Of a stretch of 64,000 bases of DNA, positions 45,087 to 53,947 are shown one piece after another (positions within the stretch are counted from its first letter, which is position 1; every line of letters starts with the position of its first letter). The position numbers were made by a program, and so were the translations under genes. Under the pieces are notes generated by a model. The model did no database searches and was not told where the DNA came from. It saw nothing but the letters and a program-made list of their open reading frames with translations. Source of the DNA: JABDQA01 sp963824415 (GTDB lineage: Bacteria; Desulfobacterota; Desulfobulbia; Desulfobulbales; Desulfocapsaceae); contig CAWGPM010000008.1 in assembly GCA_963824415.1 (NCBI GenBank), forward strand, positions 62,001 to 126,000, read 5' to 3'.

Positions 45087-45130
45087 ACAAAAAAAAGGCG
45101 GCTTGGACCAGAGATCCGAAGCCGCCTTTT
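45087..45130. terminator. Bidirectional Rho-independent terminator
   Basis: An A-run, GGCGGCTT (45097-45104), 14-base loop, AAGCCGCC (45119-45126) and TTTT form a hairpin that can end transcripts from both strands: the plus-strand DUF2809 gene and the minus-strand symporter with its small accessory ORF. Confidence 0.85.
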
Positions 45131-45150
45131 CTGTTCATGAGTTCAGGTTA

Positions 45151-45237
45151 TTATCCCCACCATCCCATACCGAATGTTGCGGTGAAGAAGATGGAGAATG
45201 CCACAACTACAATGAGCCATAGATCTTCTTGTGCCAT
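45151..45237 (-). CDS. 28-residue membrane peptide, possible symporter accessory protein
   Basis: A very short ORF with an excellent ribosome binding site (AAGGAGAT, 5 bases before the ATG). The peptide begins MAQEDLWLI, has one hydrophobic helix (about residues 6-21) and ends FGMGWWG. It follows the symporter gene by 32 bases on the same strand and is followed by the terminator, so it is part of that transcript. Small one-helix accessory proteins are known beside sodium:solute symporters; whether this sequence belongs to that family I cannot say. A tandem TAATAA closes it. Confidence 0.65.
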   Translation of the reverse strand: MAQEDLWLIVVVAFSIFFTATFGMGWWG

Positions 45238-45269
45238 GTTGTATCTCCTTATTGTTGGTCGTTTCTCTC

Positions 45270-47045
45270 TTAGGCTTCCTTGACGACGATCATCTGATCG
45301 GTATCCGCACGAGCAATCTGCTCGGCGGAGGTGGTAGACATTTCAGCCTTGAAGCACAGAGCCCACATCATCACGATGCCGACAATCCACCAGACGATCT
45401 GCCAGGACCACAGCGGGGTAAAACCGGCGAAGGAGAAGGCACTGTTTCCGAGGATACAGGCCGGTCCGATGGCAAACAGGTACCAGAGCGGTACCACGAA
45501 TTTCATGGCGTCACGCCACTTGCGGCCTTTCGGGGTCGGAGAGTCGATCGAATCGAGCCAGGCGCGAACCTCGGCCTGACGTTTGATGGTCTCTTCGTTG
45601 TCCTTGATGCCGATTCCGCGGCACAGGTAGGCAATTACCAGCCCGACGAACAGGCCCCAGAAAGCAGTGTGCATGGACAGCGGGTACTTGTACCAGAAAT
45701 AGGTCACGAAACAGGCGGCGATGGCGCCGATCAGTCCGAGGACAACACCCATGCTCGGATACTTGAAGCCGTAATGGACGCCAAGCAGCATCAGGTACAT
45801 GATGAAACCGAACGAGGTGGCGAAGCCGCCGATCATGACGATGGCTCCCGGTGCCGTGAGGCTGACGATAATTGCCAGTGCAGTGAGCACCGTAACGAAG
45901 ACGCGGTTGGCCCAGATCTGCTCGGAATGGCCGGCTTCCTGCTTCTTGAAGTAGCGCCAGTAGACGTCGCGCAGCACGATGGTGCCGCCGGTGCCGATAT
46001 AGGGCGCCGCCGTTGAGTGGATCGCCGCGATAATGCCGAGGAAGACGATAGCCATCATCGGGCCGGGCAACAGATAGTTCATCAGCATCGGCACCACGTC
46101 ACCGTCGACCTGTGGATTAATTTCCCCCATGCCCTGGAGAACACGGGCACCCATGCCCTGGAAGGCAGTAAAGAAGAACAGCGCCAAGCCGACCACGAAC
46201 GTGGACATGAAGACCTGCTGCCAGGCCAGCGGCTTGGGAGAAGCCATGCCGAAGTTCCACAGGGTAAAGGCCGGTGATGACTGGATGCCCATCAGGGCGA
46301 ACATATAGGTCAGAATCATGACCGCGGTCCAGCCGCCGCCAAGACCGAAGTTAATGAGCTTCGGGACCTCCAGATATTTCACATCGAGTTTCGCAATTTC
46401 ACCCGAGAATGCTCCCCAGCCGCCCAGCGCCGGTGCCTTGATGCTGTAGAAGCCCAGCACGATGATACTGACCACCAGCAGGATGAACTGGATAACGCCA
46501 ACCCAGGTGGAGGCCTTAAGCCCGCCGGTCACGACATAGAACCAGACGATGAAGGCCATGAACAGCAGACCGGCGGTGTAGGGTACCCCGGCAACGATCT
46601 GGAACAGCTTGGCAGCTGCGATCAGCTGCAGGCCGGAATAAAACATCGAGTAGAGGACGGCCGAAAGCACCGTGAGCCAGCGCACCGCCTCGTTATTGTA
46701 GTAGTAGGCGAACATATCGCCGGGGGTGACAAAACCGTAACGCTTGCCCATCAGCCAGTTGCGCTTGGCGAAAAAGGCGCCGGTGATGGGAATGGTCAGA
46801 ACGTAGAATGAGGCAAAGGCATACGCGAGACCTGCTCCCCAGATCAAGCCCGGGTGGCCAACCGTCGTCCAGCCCGAGAACGATGCGGCGGTTGCGGCCA
46901 TCAGAAAGGCGATGAAGGGGATTGACCGGCCGCCGATTGCATAGCCAGAAGCCGTTTTTTCGGTGAAGTATCCCCTCAAGCCCCACCAGAAACAATAAAT
47001 TATGTATAATCCTAAGAAGATATACACCCACATTTTTGGATCCAT
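45270..47045 (-). CDS. Sodium:solute symporter family transporter
   Basis: A 591-residue membrane protein with about 13-14 helices and the LeuT-like core of the SSS family. The N-terminal FTEKTASGYAIGGRSIPFIAF and the ATAASFSGWTTVGHPGLIW block (helix 1 unwound region) are typical; IHSTAAPYIGTGGTIVLRDVYWRYF corresponds to the family signature around helix 8. The C-terminal half has extra helices and an acidic tail. Substrate is unknown; relatives move acetate, pantothenate, proline or sugars. The DUF294/CBS gene nearby is the usual companion of acetate/solute symporters of this branch, but is on the other strand. A 700-base upstream region holds two 19-bp palindromes. Confidence 0.9.
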   Translation of the reverse strand: MDPKMWVYIFLGLYIIYCFWWGLRGYFTEKTASGYAIGGRSIPFIAFLMAATAASFSGWTTVGHPGLIWGAGLAYAFASFYVLTIPITGAFFAKRNWLMGKRYGFVTPGDMFAYYYNNEAVRWLTVLSAVLYSMFYSGLQLIAAAKLFQIVAGVPYTAGLLFMAFIVWFYVVTGGLKASTWVGVIQFILLVVSIIVLGFYSIKAPALGGWGAFSGEIAKLDVKYLEVPKLINFGLGGGWTAVMILTYMFALMGIQSSPAFTLWNFGMASPKPLAWQQVFMSTFVVGLALFFFTAFQGMGARVLQGMGEINPQVDGDVVPMLMNYLLPGPMMAIVFLGIIAAIHSTAAPYIGTGGTIVLRDVYWRYFKKQEAGHSEQIWANRVFVTVLTALAIIVSLTAPGAIVMIGGFATSFGFIMYLMLLGVHYGFKYPSMGVVLGLIGAIAACFVTYFWYKYPLSMHTAFWGLFVGLVIAYLCRGIGIKDNEETIKRQAEVRAWLDSIDSPTPKGRKWRDAMKFVVPLWYLFAIGPACILGNSAFSFAGFTPLWSWQIVWWIVGIVMMWALCFKAEMSTTSAEQIARADTDQMIVVKEA

Positions 47046-47375
47046 AAAATTCCCCTCCTATATCCTCACTGCGTTGTTCTGATTAAATAACCGTTGGGGT
47101 CACCGTTTCTCGGCAGAGCGCCAGAATCTGTTATCACCTCCTTGTGTCAGCTCTCTGGTTGCGGGTTGTCTCCGCCCGACGCACTGCAGCGACGGTACGC
47201 AGATGGTAAATATCTGTCCTCTTACAGAAACATCATAAAACCGATGACGCGACTCAGGTGGTGTCCGCATCCGGGACCTGCTTTGCTGCCGATGCAAAAA
47301 TCACCATGAAACGCGTTCATCAGCGGTGCTGCCGTTATCAGTTTACTGCTTTGGTGCTTGAGCTATGCGAAAAAC

Positions 47376-47415
47376 ACACCCGGTCGATCATGGAGTGGGT
47401 TCATGGTCCGGGTGT
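47376..47415. repeat. Inverted repeat ACACCCGG / CCGGGTGT
   Basis: Eight-bp arms (47376-47383 and 47408-47415) with a 24-base loop, about 330 bases upstream of the symporter start. Possible leader hairpin or bipartite operator; no T-run. Confidence 0.35.
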
Positions 47416-47462
47416 TTACCTTGTATCGTAAGCCGCTTGTTCCGGCTTCGTTATTTGGATTA

Positions 47463-47524
47463 AATGATGAGAAACATCATTAATTTCTGTCAGTTTAGAA
47501 TAAATAATGATAATAAGCATCATT
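47463..47524. promoter_or_regulatory. Two 19-bp palindromic operator candidates, AATGAT-N7-ATCATT
   Basis: Site 1 is 47463-47481 (AATGATG, 5 bases, CATCATT). Site 2 is 47506-47524 (AATGAT, 7 bases, ATCATT). Both share the same outer hexamers at the same spacing, and their centres are 43 bp apart. The sequence between is AT-rich and could contain a promoter. No other gene reads from this interval except the symporter. The binding factor is unknown; the 7-base centre does not fit a standard Fur box. Confidence 0.5.
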
Positions 47525-47655
47525 TTTTTTTATCTTGATGGATTTTTGTCTGTGCTGATAGTCCGGGTAATCTCCTTTTTTTTTAAATAAATCAAAATAA
47601 AACAATACTATATCAGACTTTTTCGGGATAACCCGCGGGGCAGAATCTACGAAAG

Positions 47656-47696
47656 AAAAAAGGCGGAACCTTTTGGTTGCGCCTTTTTCTTTTTTA
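47656..47696 (-). terminator. Terminator of the formate dehydrogenase operon
   Basis: Plus-strand view: A6, GGCG-G-AACC, TTTT loop, GGTT-G-CGCC, T5. The hairpin with runs on both sides lies 53 bases beyond the cytochrome b stop and works in the minus direction; it may be bidirectional. Confidence 0.85.
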
Positions 47697-47748
47697 CTGG
47701 CGGGGTGGGGCGACAGAACCGTGACCGGTTCCGCGGCACGAGCCCTGC

Positions 47749-48627
47749 TTACTCGTACTTGTACCTGCTGTGCAGGATATCGACTTCCTCTTTTGGTTTG
47801 TATCCGGTGATCATGCTGTTCAGCGAGCCCTTGATCGCAAACAGCGACATATAGAGATGGGTAAGAAACAGCGAGACCAGCACCATACCCAGGATATTGT
47901 GGATAATAGCATAGAGCCTCACCGTATCCAGATCACCCTGCATACCCCAGATGACATAGCCCGTGTAGGCCATCGCCAGTCCTCCGACGGTGGCCAGCCA
48001 GAACCAGGCCTTCTGGCCGGCGTTGTATTTGCCGGCCGGTACCGGTTTTTTCTCTTTGCTCAGATAGCCGCCCAGAATAAAAATCCAGTGGATATCACAG
48101 AGTGCCGGAAACATATCCTTTACCCAGATCAGAAACATCAGCACTGCATCGAAGGCGAAGACAATTGCCGCGACGAGATGAACCGTTCGGGCAAACCGGA
48201 TGGGTGCACCTCCGCCGAAAATCCCGCCGAAGATGATCAGCAGACCGGTTATGACCAGCAGGGAAAAAGCAATGGCTCCAATCCAGTGAATCAGTCTGGT
48301 GAACGCATTGAAAAACAGTATTTGCGGACCGTCGTGGGAGAACGATTTCGCCCCGACAATCATAAAATGCAGCAGAAATACCGCGGGAACAACGGTAATC
48401 ACGCCCAGAAACACCTTCCAGAACAGATCGCCCTGAAGCTGGGTGAAAAGCTGGCCCAACTGCTGCCAGTCGCCGGTAATTCCCCCGTAAAGCTCACTAT
48501 ACTGCTGCGGGAAAAATACCTGGGTAAAGCCGGTCAAAGACGTTGGAGCGGCAATCGCAGTTCCGATGATCAGCGCGATCGCGTATACAACCATAACCAG
48601 AACCCCGGACGCTATGAGTCTATGCAT
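47749..48627 (-). CDS. fdnI: Formate dehydrogenase cytochrome b (gamma) subunit
   Basis: A 292-residue membrane protein with about five helices: an N-terminal anchor (1-27, signal-like) and four core helices. Heme ligands typical of FdnI/FdoI are visible in RLIHWIGAIAF, RTVHLVAAIVF, AIIHNILGMV and FLTHLYMS. It takes electrons from the periplasmic alpha-beta dimer to the quinone pool. TAAGGAGGAACCG precedes the ATG. It is the last gene of the operon alpha-beta-gamma, 65 bases after beta, and is followed by a terminator. I use the E. coli symbol by similarity. Confidence 0.88.
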   Translation of the reverse strand: MHRLIASGVLVMVVYAIALIIGTAIAAPTSLTGFTQVFFPQQYSELYGGITGDWQQLGQLFTQLQGDLFWKVFLGVITVVPAVFLLHFMIVGAKSFSHDGPQILFFNAFTRLIHWIGAIAFSLLVITGLLIIFGGIFGGGAPIRFARTVHLVAAIVFAFDAVLMFLIWVKDMFPALCDIHWIFILGGYLSKEKKPVPAGKYNAGQKAWFWLATVGGLAMAYTGYVIWGMQGDLDTVRLYAIIHNILGMVLVSLFLTHLYMSLFAIKGSLNSMITGYKPKEEVDILHSRYKYE

Positions 48628-48692
48628 CGGTTCCTCCTTAACGACAATTCAGGCCGGCAGGTACGGGCCGGCCTGAAACTGTCCGTTATGGC

Positions 48693-49280
48693 TCAGTCCT
48701 TCTTATAGGCCCTGTTCCAGCCCCAGGCGTTGACGCCTGAACCGCGTTGGAATACCCGCTCGCGGAAGACGTCGGCAACGACATCGGCGTCACCGGCCAG
48801 CAGTGCCTTGGTGGCGCACATGGACGCGCACAGCGGCACCTTGCCTTCGGCAATCCGGTTCTGACCGTAGAGCTTCTTTTCTTCCGCGCTGAAGTTCTCT
48901 TCCGGGCCGCCGGCGCAGAAGGTACACTTGTCCATCGCACCGCGGGCGCCGAAGACATTGCCTTTCGGGAACTGCGGCGCGCCGAACGGACAGGCCATAA
49001 AACAGTAACCGCAGCCGATGCAGGTCTCCTTGCTGACCAGCACGATGCCGTCAGCCCGCTGGTAGATCGCATCAACGGGGCAGACAGCGATGCAGGGGGC
49101 ATCGGAGCAGTGCATGCAGGCCACCGAGATCGATTTCTCACCAGGTTCGCCCTGTTTCATCGTAATTACCCGTCGGCGGTTAATGCCGACCGGGACATGG
49201 TTGCCTTCTTTGCAGGCAACCACGCAGCCACTGCAGTCGATGCAGCGCTCTGTGTCACATAAAAATCTCATGCGTGCCAT
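48693..49280 (-). CDS. Formate dehydrogenase iron-sulfur (beta) subunit
   Basis: A 195-residue ferredoxin-like protein with four Cys clusters for 4Fe-4S centres: CIDCSGCVVACK, CMHCSDAPCIAVCP, CIGCGYCFMACP and CTFC...CASMC. It links the catalytic subunit to the cytochrome. There is no C-terminal membrane anchor, unlike E. coli FdnH (294 residues), which fits the shorter Fdh3B-type subunits of epsilonproteobacteria and sulfate reducers. Two GAGG motifs lie before the ATG. The gene is 24 bases after the alpha subunit stop, so they are co-translated. Confidence 0.92.
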   Translation of the reverse strand: MARMRFLCDTERCIDCSGCVVACKEGNHVPVGINRRRVITMKQGEPGEKSISVACMHCSDAPCIAVCPVDAIYQRADGIVLVSKETCIGCGYCFMACPFGAPQFPKGNVFGARGAMDKCTFCAGGPEENFSAEEKKLYGQNRIAEGKVPLCASMCATKALLAGDADVVADVFRERVFQRGSGVNAWGWNRAYKKD

Positions 49281-49304
49281 TTTTATTCCTCCTCAGTCGA
49301 CCGT

Positions 49305-52100
49305 TTAGGCCCGGGTGACTTTACACAGACCATCCTTGGTGGCCTGAATCTGTGTGATGATGTCATAACCATAATTTGTCACGGTATTGCCGGGATCGCC
49401 AACCACGTAAGGCTCGTATCCTTCAGGGTAATCCTTCAGGTATGATTCGCCCATCAGGGTGCCGGCGAAATGGAATGGCAGAAATATGGTTTTATCGTCA
49501 ACACGTGGGGTGATGAATGCCTTAACCTTGATCTTGGAGCCTTCGGGCGACTCGATAACTATCATGTCGTCCTTGCGGATACCCAGGTTGTTGGCCAGAC
49601 GCGGGTTGATTTCCGCGTACATCTCAGGCTGCAGCTCGGAGAGGTATTTGGAACTTCTGGTCTCGGCCCCGCCGCCCATATGCTCGACCATACGGCCGGT
49701 GGTCAGGACGTAGGGGTAATCCTTGGCCAGATCCTTGTTCTGTTCCGTATTGTATCTGGTGTGAACGCGGAAATGGTTGGGCTTGTCCTCGTAGGTCGGG
49801 TATTTGTCGACCAAATCCGGACGCGGTGAATGCAGCGGTTCGCGGTGAATCGGAATCTGATCCGGGAAGTTCCAGACCACGCACCGGGCCCGGGCGTTGC
49901 CAAACGGCGCCATCCCCTTGTCAAGGGCGGTTTTGATGGTCTTCTGGGAGAGATCAGTTTTCCAGTTGGTGCCAGGAACCACTTCCTTGAATTCCGAGTA
50001 GCCGCCCTGAACCTCACTGCCGGGATTGCAGACACCCTTGGCAGCGAGCTGGCCTTCCTCGCGGCCGCTCATAATATAGGTGGCGACATCGCCGAAGCGG
50101 TTTCTGAACGGCAGTCCGCCTTCAGCCACCGGCTTGGAAATATCGTAAAGGATCGGTGTCCCCGGGTGTTCATCGGTCCAGCATGGCCACGGCATACCGT
50201 AATAGTCGCCGTCACAGGGACCGCCTTTGGCCTGCAGATCGTCGATATCGAAGGTGTGCCAGTTCTCCATGTGCATCTTGATCCGCTCGGGCGTCTGACC
50301 GTTGTAGCCGATGGTCAGGGTACCTTTATTGATCTCGCGGGTAATGTCTTCGGGCACTTCCTTGATGTTTTTATAAAACTCGTCAGCGAAGCCGAGCTTG
50401 TTGACCAGCAGTGACATGATCTCGTAGTCGTCTTTCGAGTCGTAGACCGGATCGACAACCTTGTAGCGCCACTGGATCTGGCGCGAGGTCGAGGTTACTG
50501 AACCGGAGGTCTCATACTGGCTGGCGCTGGGCAGCAGATAGACATTGTCGGTCTTGGTCACGGCCGCGGCAATGGTCGGGAACGGATCGACGATGACTAG
50601 TAGTTCCAGTTTGTTCAGGGCCTTGACCACCCGGTTGTACTGGGAGTTGGAGTTGGAACCACAGCCCCACTGGATCATGGCCTTGACCGGGGTCGGGGTT
50701 TCCAGTTTCTCTTCGGCCAGGACGCCCTCGTACCAGCGGGCCAGGCTGAAGCCTTTTTTGCCCATCCACTCCTTGTCGGGAAATCTGCCGACGATGTAAT
50801 CGTAATCGACATCCCAGACACGACACCAGTGCTTCCAGGCGCCGTCGGACAGTCCATAATAGCCCGGCAGACTGTCGGCCAGAACACACATATCCGTGGC
50901 GCCCTGGACATTGTCATGGCCGCGGAAGATATTGGTGCCGCCACCGGATTTGCCCATATTGCCAAGAACCAGCTGCAGGATGCAGAAGGTCCGGGTGATG
51001 GAAGAGCCGATATGGTGCTGGGTTCCGCCCATGCACCAGGTCAGGGAAGCCGGCCTGTTCTGGGCCAGTATCTGCGCCACCCGTTTGGTCTGTTCGGCCG
51101 GAATGCCGGTGATGTCCTCGACCACCTCAGGCGTGTAGTGCTTGGCCACTTCGGCCATCTCTTCATAGCCGGATACACGGCTCTGGATGAATTCCTTGTC
51201 CTGCCAGCCGTTGGCGATAACCTCATTGATCAGGCCCATGATAAAGGCGGCATCCGAACCGGGTCGGATTCTGACAAACTCGGTTGCCTTGGCGGCTAAT
51301 TTGGTATAACGCGGATCGACGACGATGATCGGGGCGTTGTTCACCTCTTTGGCATGCAGGATATGCTGCATGGATACCGGGTGAGCCTCCGTGGCGTTCG
51401 ATCCGATAAAGATCATTGATTTGGCATGCCTGATATCGTTCAGGCTGTTGGTCATTGCTCCGTAACCCCATGTATTGGCGACACCTGCCACCGTTGTGGA
51501 GTGTCAGATACGGGCCTGATGATCTATGTTGTTCGATCCCCAGAAGCCAGCAAATTTACGCTGCAGGTAGGCCATCTCCGTGGAGACTTTGGCGCTGCCG
51601 TTGACATGCAGGGCATCGGGACCGTCATTGTCGCGCAATTCGGTGAGTTTGTTGCCGATCTCATCAATGGCCTGATCCCAGCCGATAGTGGTCCATTTGC
51701 CGTTGACCCGCTTCATCGGGCTTTTCAGCCGTTTTTCACTGATCACCATGTCGATTGCTCCGGCACCCTTGCAACAATGGGCACCGCGTGAAACCGGATG
51801 ATCGGCGGCGACTTCCTGGCGAACCCAGACGCCGTTCTGCACTTCTGCCTCGATACCGCAGCCGACCGCGCAATAGGTGCAGATGGTACGAACGGTCTCG
51901 GAGCCGCTGTATGGTGCCGCCTTTTCCGCGGCAACTGCTTTGCCGGTGAGTTTGGTTGTCATTGCTGCACCGGACAGGGCCGCGGTGGCAGCAGACAGCT
52001 TCAGAAACGATCTCCTGGCGACTTTTGGGTTTAACGTCACCCGCCGGCCGCTGGACACCGTTTTCCCCGGTGAGGGCTTTCTGTTTTTGCTGATGGCCAT
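49305..52100 (-). CDS. Selenocysteine-containing formate dehydrogenase, catalytic alpha subunit
   Basis: The 931-residue molybdopterin or tungstopterin enzyme that oxidises formate to CO2 in the periplasm. A Tat signal RRSFLKL (about 29-35) is followed by a 4Fe-4S site, CTYCAVGC (Cys74, 77, 81) and a fourth Cys about 109-110. An in-frame TGA at 51506-51504 is residue 199: the context HQARI-U-HSTTVAGVANTWGYGAMTN matches E. coli FdnG at its selenocysteine. A bSECIS-like hairpin follows. Reading through joins two frames that otherwise look like separate genes. The rest carries the cofactor-binding domains, ending FHFAGTLMGESY and the GYDIITQIQATKDG C-terminus. GGAGG lies 9 bases before the ATG. 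It heads, after the small Tat-target gene, the fdh operon. Confidence 0.95.
51470..51506 (-). promoter_or_regulatory. Bacterial SECIS element with UGA selenocysteine codon
   Basis: Directly after the TGA (51506-51504) the message can fold with stem TGGC (51490-51487) and GCCA (51479-51476) around a 7-base loop AGGTGTC. The loop contains GGT-x-T as in E. coli fdhF and fdnG SECIS loops recognised by SelB, at the usual distance from the UGA (13 bases to the stem). Confidence 0.8.
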
Positions 52101-52138
52101 CTTGTTTTGCCTCCTCTATTGAAGCTTTTCGTATCTGT

Positions 52139-52333
52139 TCAAGAGCGCAGTGATTTGTAATATTTCTTAAACGAATCACTTTCCTGGTAGAGGACTTCGT
52201 CATCGCTTTTCAAGCTTTTCGAAGTGGTTGCCCTCGCCGGTTTGATTGCGGCGGCAGCACCTGCCAGTACCGCCGATCCGGCAAGGATGTGCTTCAGAAA
52301 CGAACGTCTTTGCTTCTTGTCGTTCTCCATCAT
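52139..52333 (-). CDS. Small Tat-signal protein of formate dehydrogenase operons
   Basis: A 64-residue protein. The N-terminus QRRSFLKHILAGSAVLAG is a twin-arginine signal; what remains after cleavage is about 30 residues, acidic then basic, ending KKYYKSLRS. It corresponds to the 'formate dehydrogenase region TAT target' family seen upstream of fdh genes in many Proteobacteria, role unknown (assembly or co-export). The start is the first of two ATGs at 52333, behind AAAGGAGGG; the open frame upstream is not used. It leads the fdh operon, 38 bases before the alpha gene. Confidence 0.8.
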   Translation of the reverse strand: MMENDKKQRRSFLKHILAGSAVLAGAAAAIKPARATTSKSLKSDDEVLYQESDSFKKYYKSLRS

Positions 52334-52747
52334 GAGCCCTCCTTTGCGGGTGGTTGAATTAATACTGCGAAACACAGCCAAATGAGACTTAAGCAGTTTG
52401 TATCGACCAGACTTCCGGACGATATCTAGGTCAGCACACCGCATGATATATGACCAGAGGCTGCAGGAAAAGCGGCCGATGCCCTTTTGTTGCGTAGGCA
52501 GGATGTGAGTGATCGCGTAAGGACTATATGCATAGTGATGTAAGCGTCTGGCCTACGTCGCTTGGGTGTGGCCTGGCGATAGCCGATTTTTGCGGGATTT
52601 CAGGTGAGCGGCCCACGCAACTCAATTACAGGGTACGGGCCGTGTATAAAGAAAAACTTTGCTCTGCAACAACCCTTGAGCTAGCGTATACGGGTATTAG
52701 TGATAACTTTTTTCCACTAAGGGCGATCTTATGCTGATGGAGGAACC
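52334..52747. other. Divergent intergenic region between fdh operon and redoxin genes
   Basis: About 410 bases without a convincing gene. It should hold promoters for both directions. An AT-rich patch at about 52440-52450 (CATGATATATG) could be a -10 region for the fdh operon. I looked for sigma-54 (GG-N10-GC) and FNR-type sites and found none I would defend. Confidence 0.4.
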
Positions 52748-53320
52748 ATGCACAAACCAATAATTTTCATGCTTCGCGCAGGCGTTATGCTCATGCTTTT
52801 CGTCTGCTTCCCAGCTGCGCTCATGGCTGAGTCAGAACCGCTTCCCCAGCTTGTTCTGCCGGTTCCCGCCGACGAACATCACCGCACCTATCTGGGCCTG
52901 CAGGAAAGTGGAGATGGGGCAACCTTTGAGGTGGTGGAGATCGATGCCGATATTCTGCTCATAGAACTGTTCAGCATGTACTGTCCTTATTGTCAGGCAG
53001 AGGCGCCGCTGGTCAACGAATTGTACGAGCTGATGCAGGCGCTTTCCGGCTCAGAGCCTAAGGTCAAGATCATCGGTATCGGGGCGAGCAACTCGGATTT
53101 TGAAGTGGATCACTTTGGCAAAACCTATGATGTCGAATTCCCGCTGTTTTCAGACCAGGATATGGCCATCTACAACGCCCTGGCCGGTGCCGGTACCCCC
53201 GGTTTCGTCGGAGCCAGAAGAGATGCAGCCGGCGGCTTTTCCATCGTTCTGAGGCAGTCGGGGGGATTTTACAGCGCGGCGGATTTTCTCAAGGAACTCA
53301 TTGCCGCGGGAGCGAACTGA
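52748..53320 (+). CDS. Exported TlpA-like thioredoxin-fold protein
   Basis: A 190-residue protein with signal peptide (about 1-27, cleavage after LMA) and a thioredoxin fold. The active site is CPYC in FSMYCPYCQAEAPLVNELYE, with KIIGIGASNSDFEVDHFGKTYDVEFPLFSD matching the AhpC/TlpA extension spread over about 100-132, and TPGFVGAR holding the cis-Pro equivalent. CPYC is the dithiol of glutaredoxins and some DsbA proteins. It probably acts in periplasmic thiol exchange. GGAGG precedes the ATG. Only two bases separate its stop from the next redoxin gene. Confidence 0.8.
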   Translation: MHKPIIFMLRAGVMLMLFVCFPAALMAESEPLPQLVLPVPADEHHRTYLGLQESGDGATFEVVEIDADILLIELFSMYCPYCQAEAPLVNELYELMQALSGSEPKVKIIGIGASNSDFEVDHFGKTYDVEFPLFSDQDMAIYNALAGAGTPGFVGARRDAAGGFSIVLRQSGGFYSAADFLKELIAAGAN

Positions 53321-53322
53321 AG

Positions 53323-53931
53323 ATGAAGGTCATGATTTACAAGGCTGGGCTGGCCGCATGCTTCTGCTGTATTTTGGCACTGGGCTGGGCGACGCCGGGT
53401 TTAACGGCGCAAAAGCATTACAGTTCGCTGGTCTACGACACCGGTAGACTTCAACCCGTCGACAGTGAATTGCAGGTGCAGGTCGGCGATATCGCGCCTG
53501 ATTTCGAACTCCCAGCGATTTCAGGCAAGGCCGTCAGGCTGAGCACCTTCAGGGGACACAAGAACGTGGTTATCTCTTTTGTACCGGCGGCCTGGACACC
53601 GGTCTGTTCGGATCAGTGGCCGGGCTACGGCATCAGCCGCCCCCTGTTCGACCAGTATAACGCGACACTTCTGGGGATTTCTGTCGATAATGTTCCGACC
53701 CTGCATGCCTGGGTCCAGCAGATGGGCAATATCTGGTTCGAGGTGCTGTCGGATTTCTGGCCCCACGGTGAAGTTGCTTCACGTTACGGCGTGCTCAGGG
53801 GCGATGGAACAGCCGAGCGAGCTTTGATCTTCATCGATCATCAGGGACGGATCAGCGGGCTGATTGTCTCCGATATCAATGTGCGGCCACCGCTTGAGTC
53901 GATTGTGAAAGAGCTTGAAAAATTGAACTGA
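53323..53931 (+). CDS. Exported AhpC/TSA-type peroxiredoxin
   Basis: A 202-residue protein. The signal peptide spans about 1-29 (cleavage near GLTA-Q). The peroxiredoxin core is visible: GDIAPDFELPAISGKAVRLS, then the active-site region SFVPAAWTPVCSDQWPG with the peroxidatic Cys in the TPVC motif, and GISVDNVPTLHAW. No resolving Cys follows near the C-terminus, so it may be a 1-Cys type reduced by the neighbouring TlpA-like protein. It starts two bases after that gene stop, so they form an operon. Periplasmic location in an anaerobe suggests peroxide defence at the cell surface. Confidence 0.82.
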   Translation: MKVMIYKAGLAACFCCILALGWATPGLTAQKHYSSLVYDTGRLQPVDSELQVQVGDIAPDFELPAISGKAVRLSTFRGHKNVVISFVPAAWTPVCSDQWPGYGISRPLFDQYNATLLGISVDNVPTLHAWVQQMGNIWFEVLSDFWPHGEVASRYGVLRGDGTAERALIFIDHQGRISGLIVSDINVRPPLESIVKELEKLN

Positions 53932-53947
53932 AGGGTCGCTGAGGGCC

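Larger units (their letters stand above)
47046..47748. other. Intergenic region upstream of symporter, about 700 bp
   Basis: No convincing gene. The part next to the symporter (47046-47350) is GC-balanced and may be a long leader; short frames on both strands (about 47094-47309) look like chance. From 47440 to 47640 it becomes AT-rich and contains the palindromes listed separately. The formate dehydrogenase terminator is at its far end. Confidence 0.5.

Noticed and set aside
47094..47309. Short frames on both strands upstream of the symporter
   Set aside because: Low-complexity translations, no ribosome binding site, no family; treated as leader DNA.
47506..47524. Fur box at the symporter upstream region
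   Set aside because: AATGAT and ATCATT arms are Fur-like, but the 7-base centre does not fit the 19-bp Fur consensus, and the twin site suggests another regulator.
49305..51491. A separate gene starting at about 51491 after a broken formate dehydrogenase N-terminus
   Set aside because: The TGA between the frames is in the exact selenocysteine context with a SECIS-like hairpin, so it is one gene.
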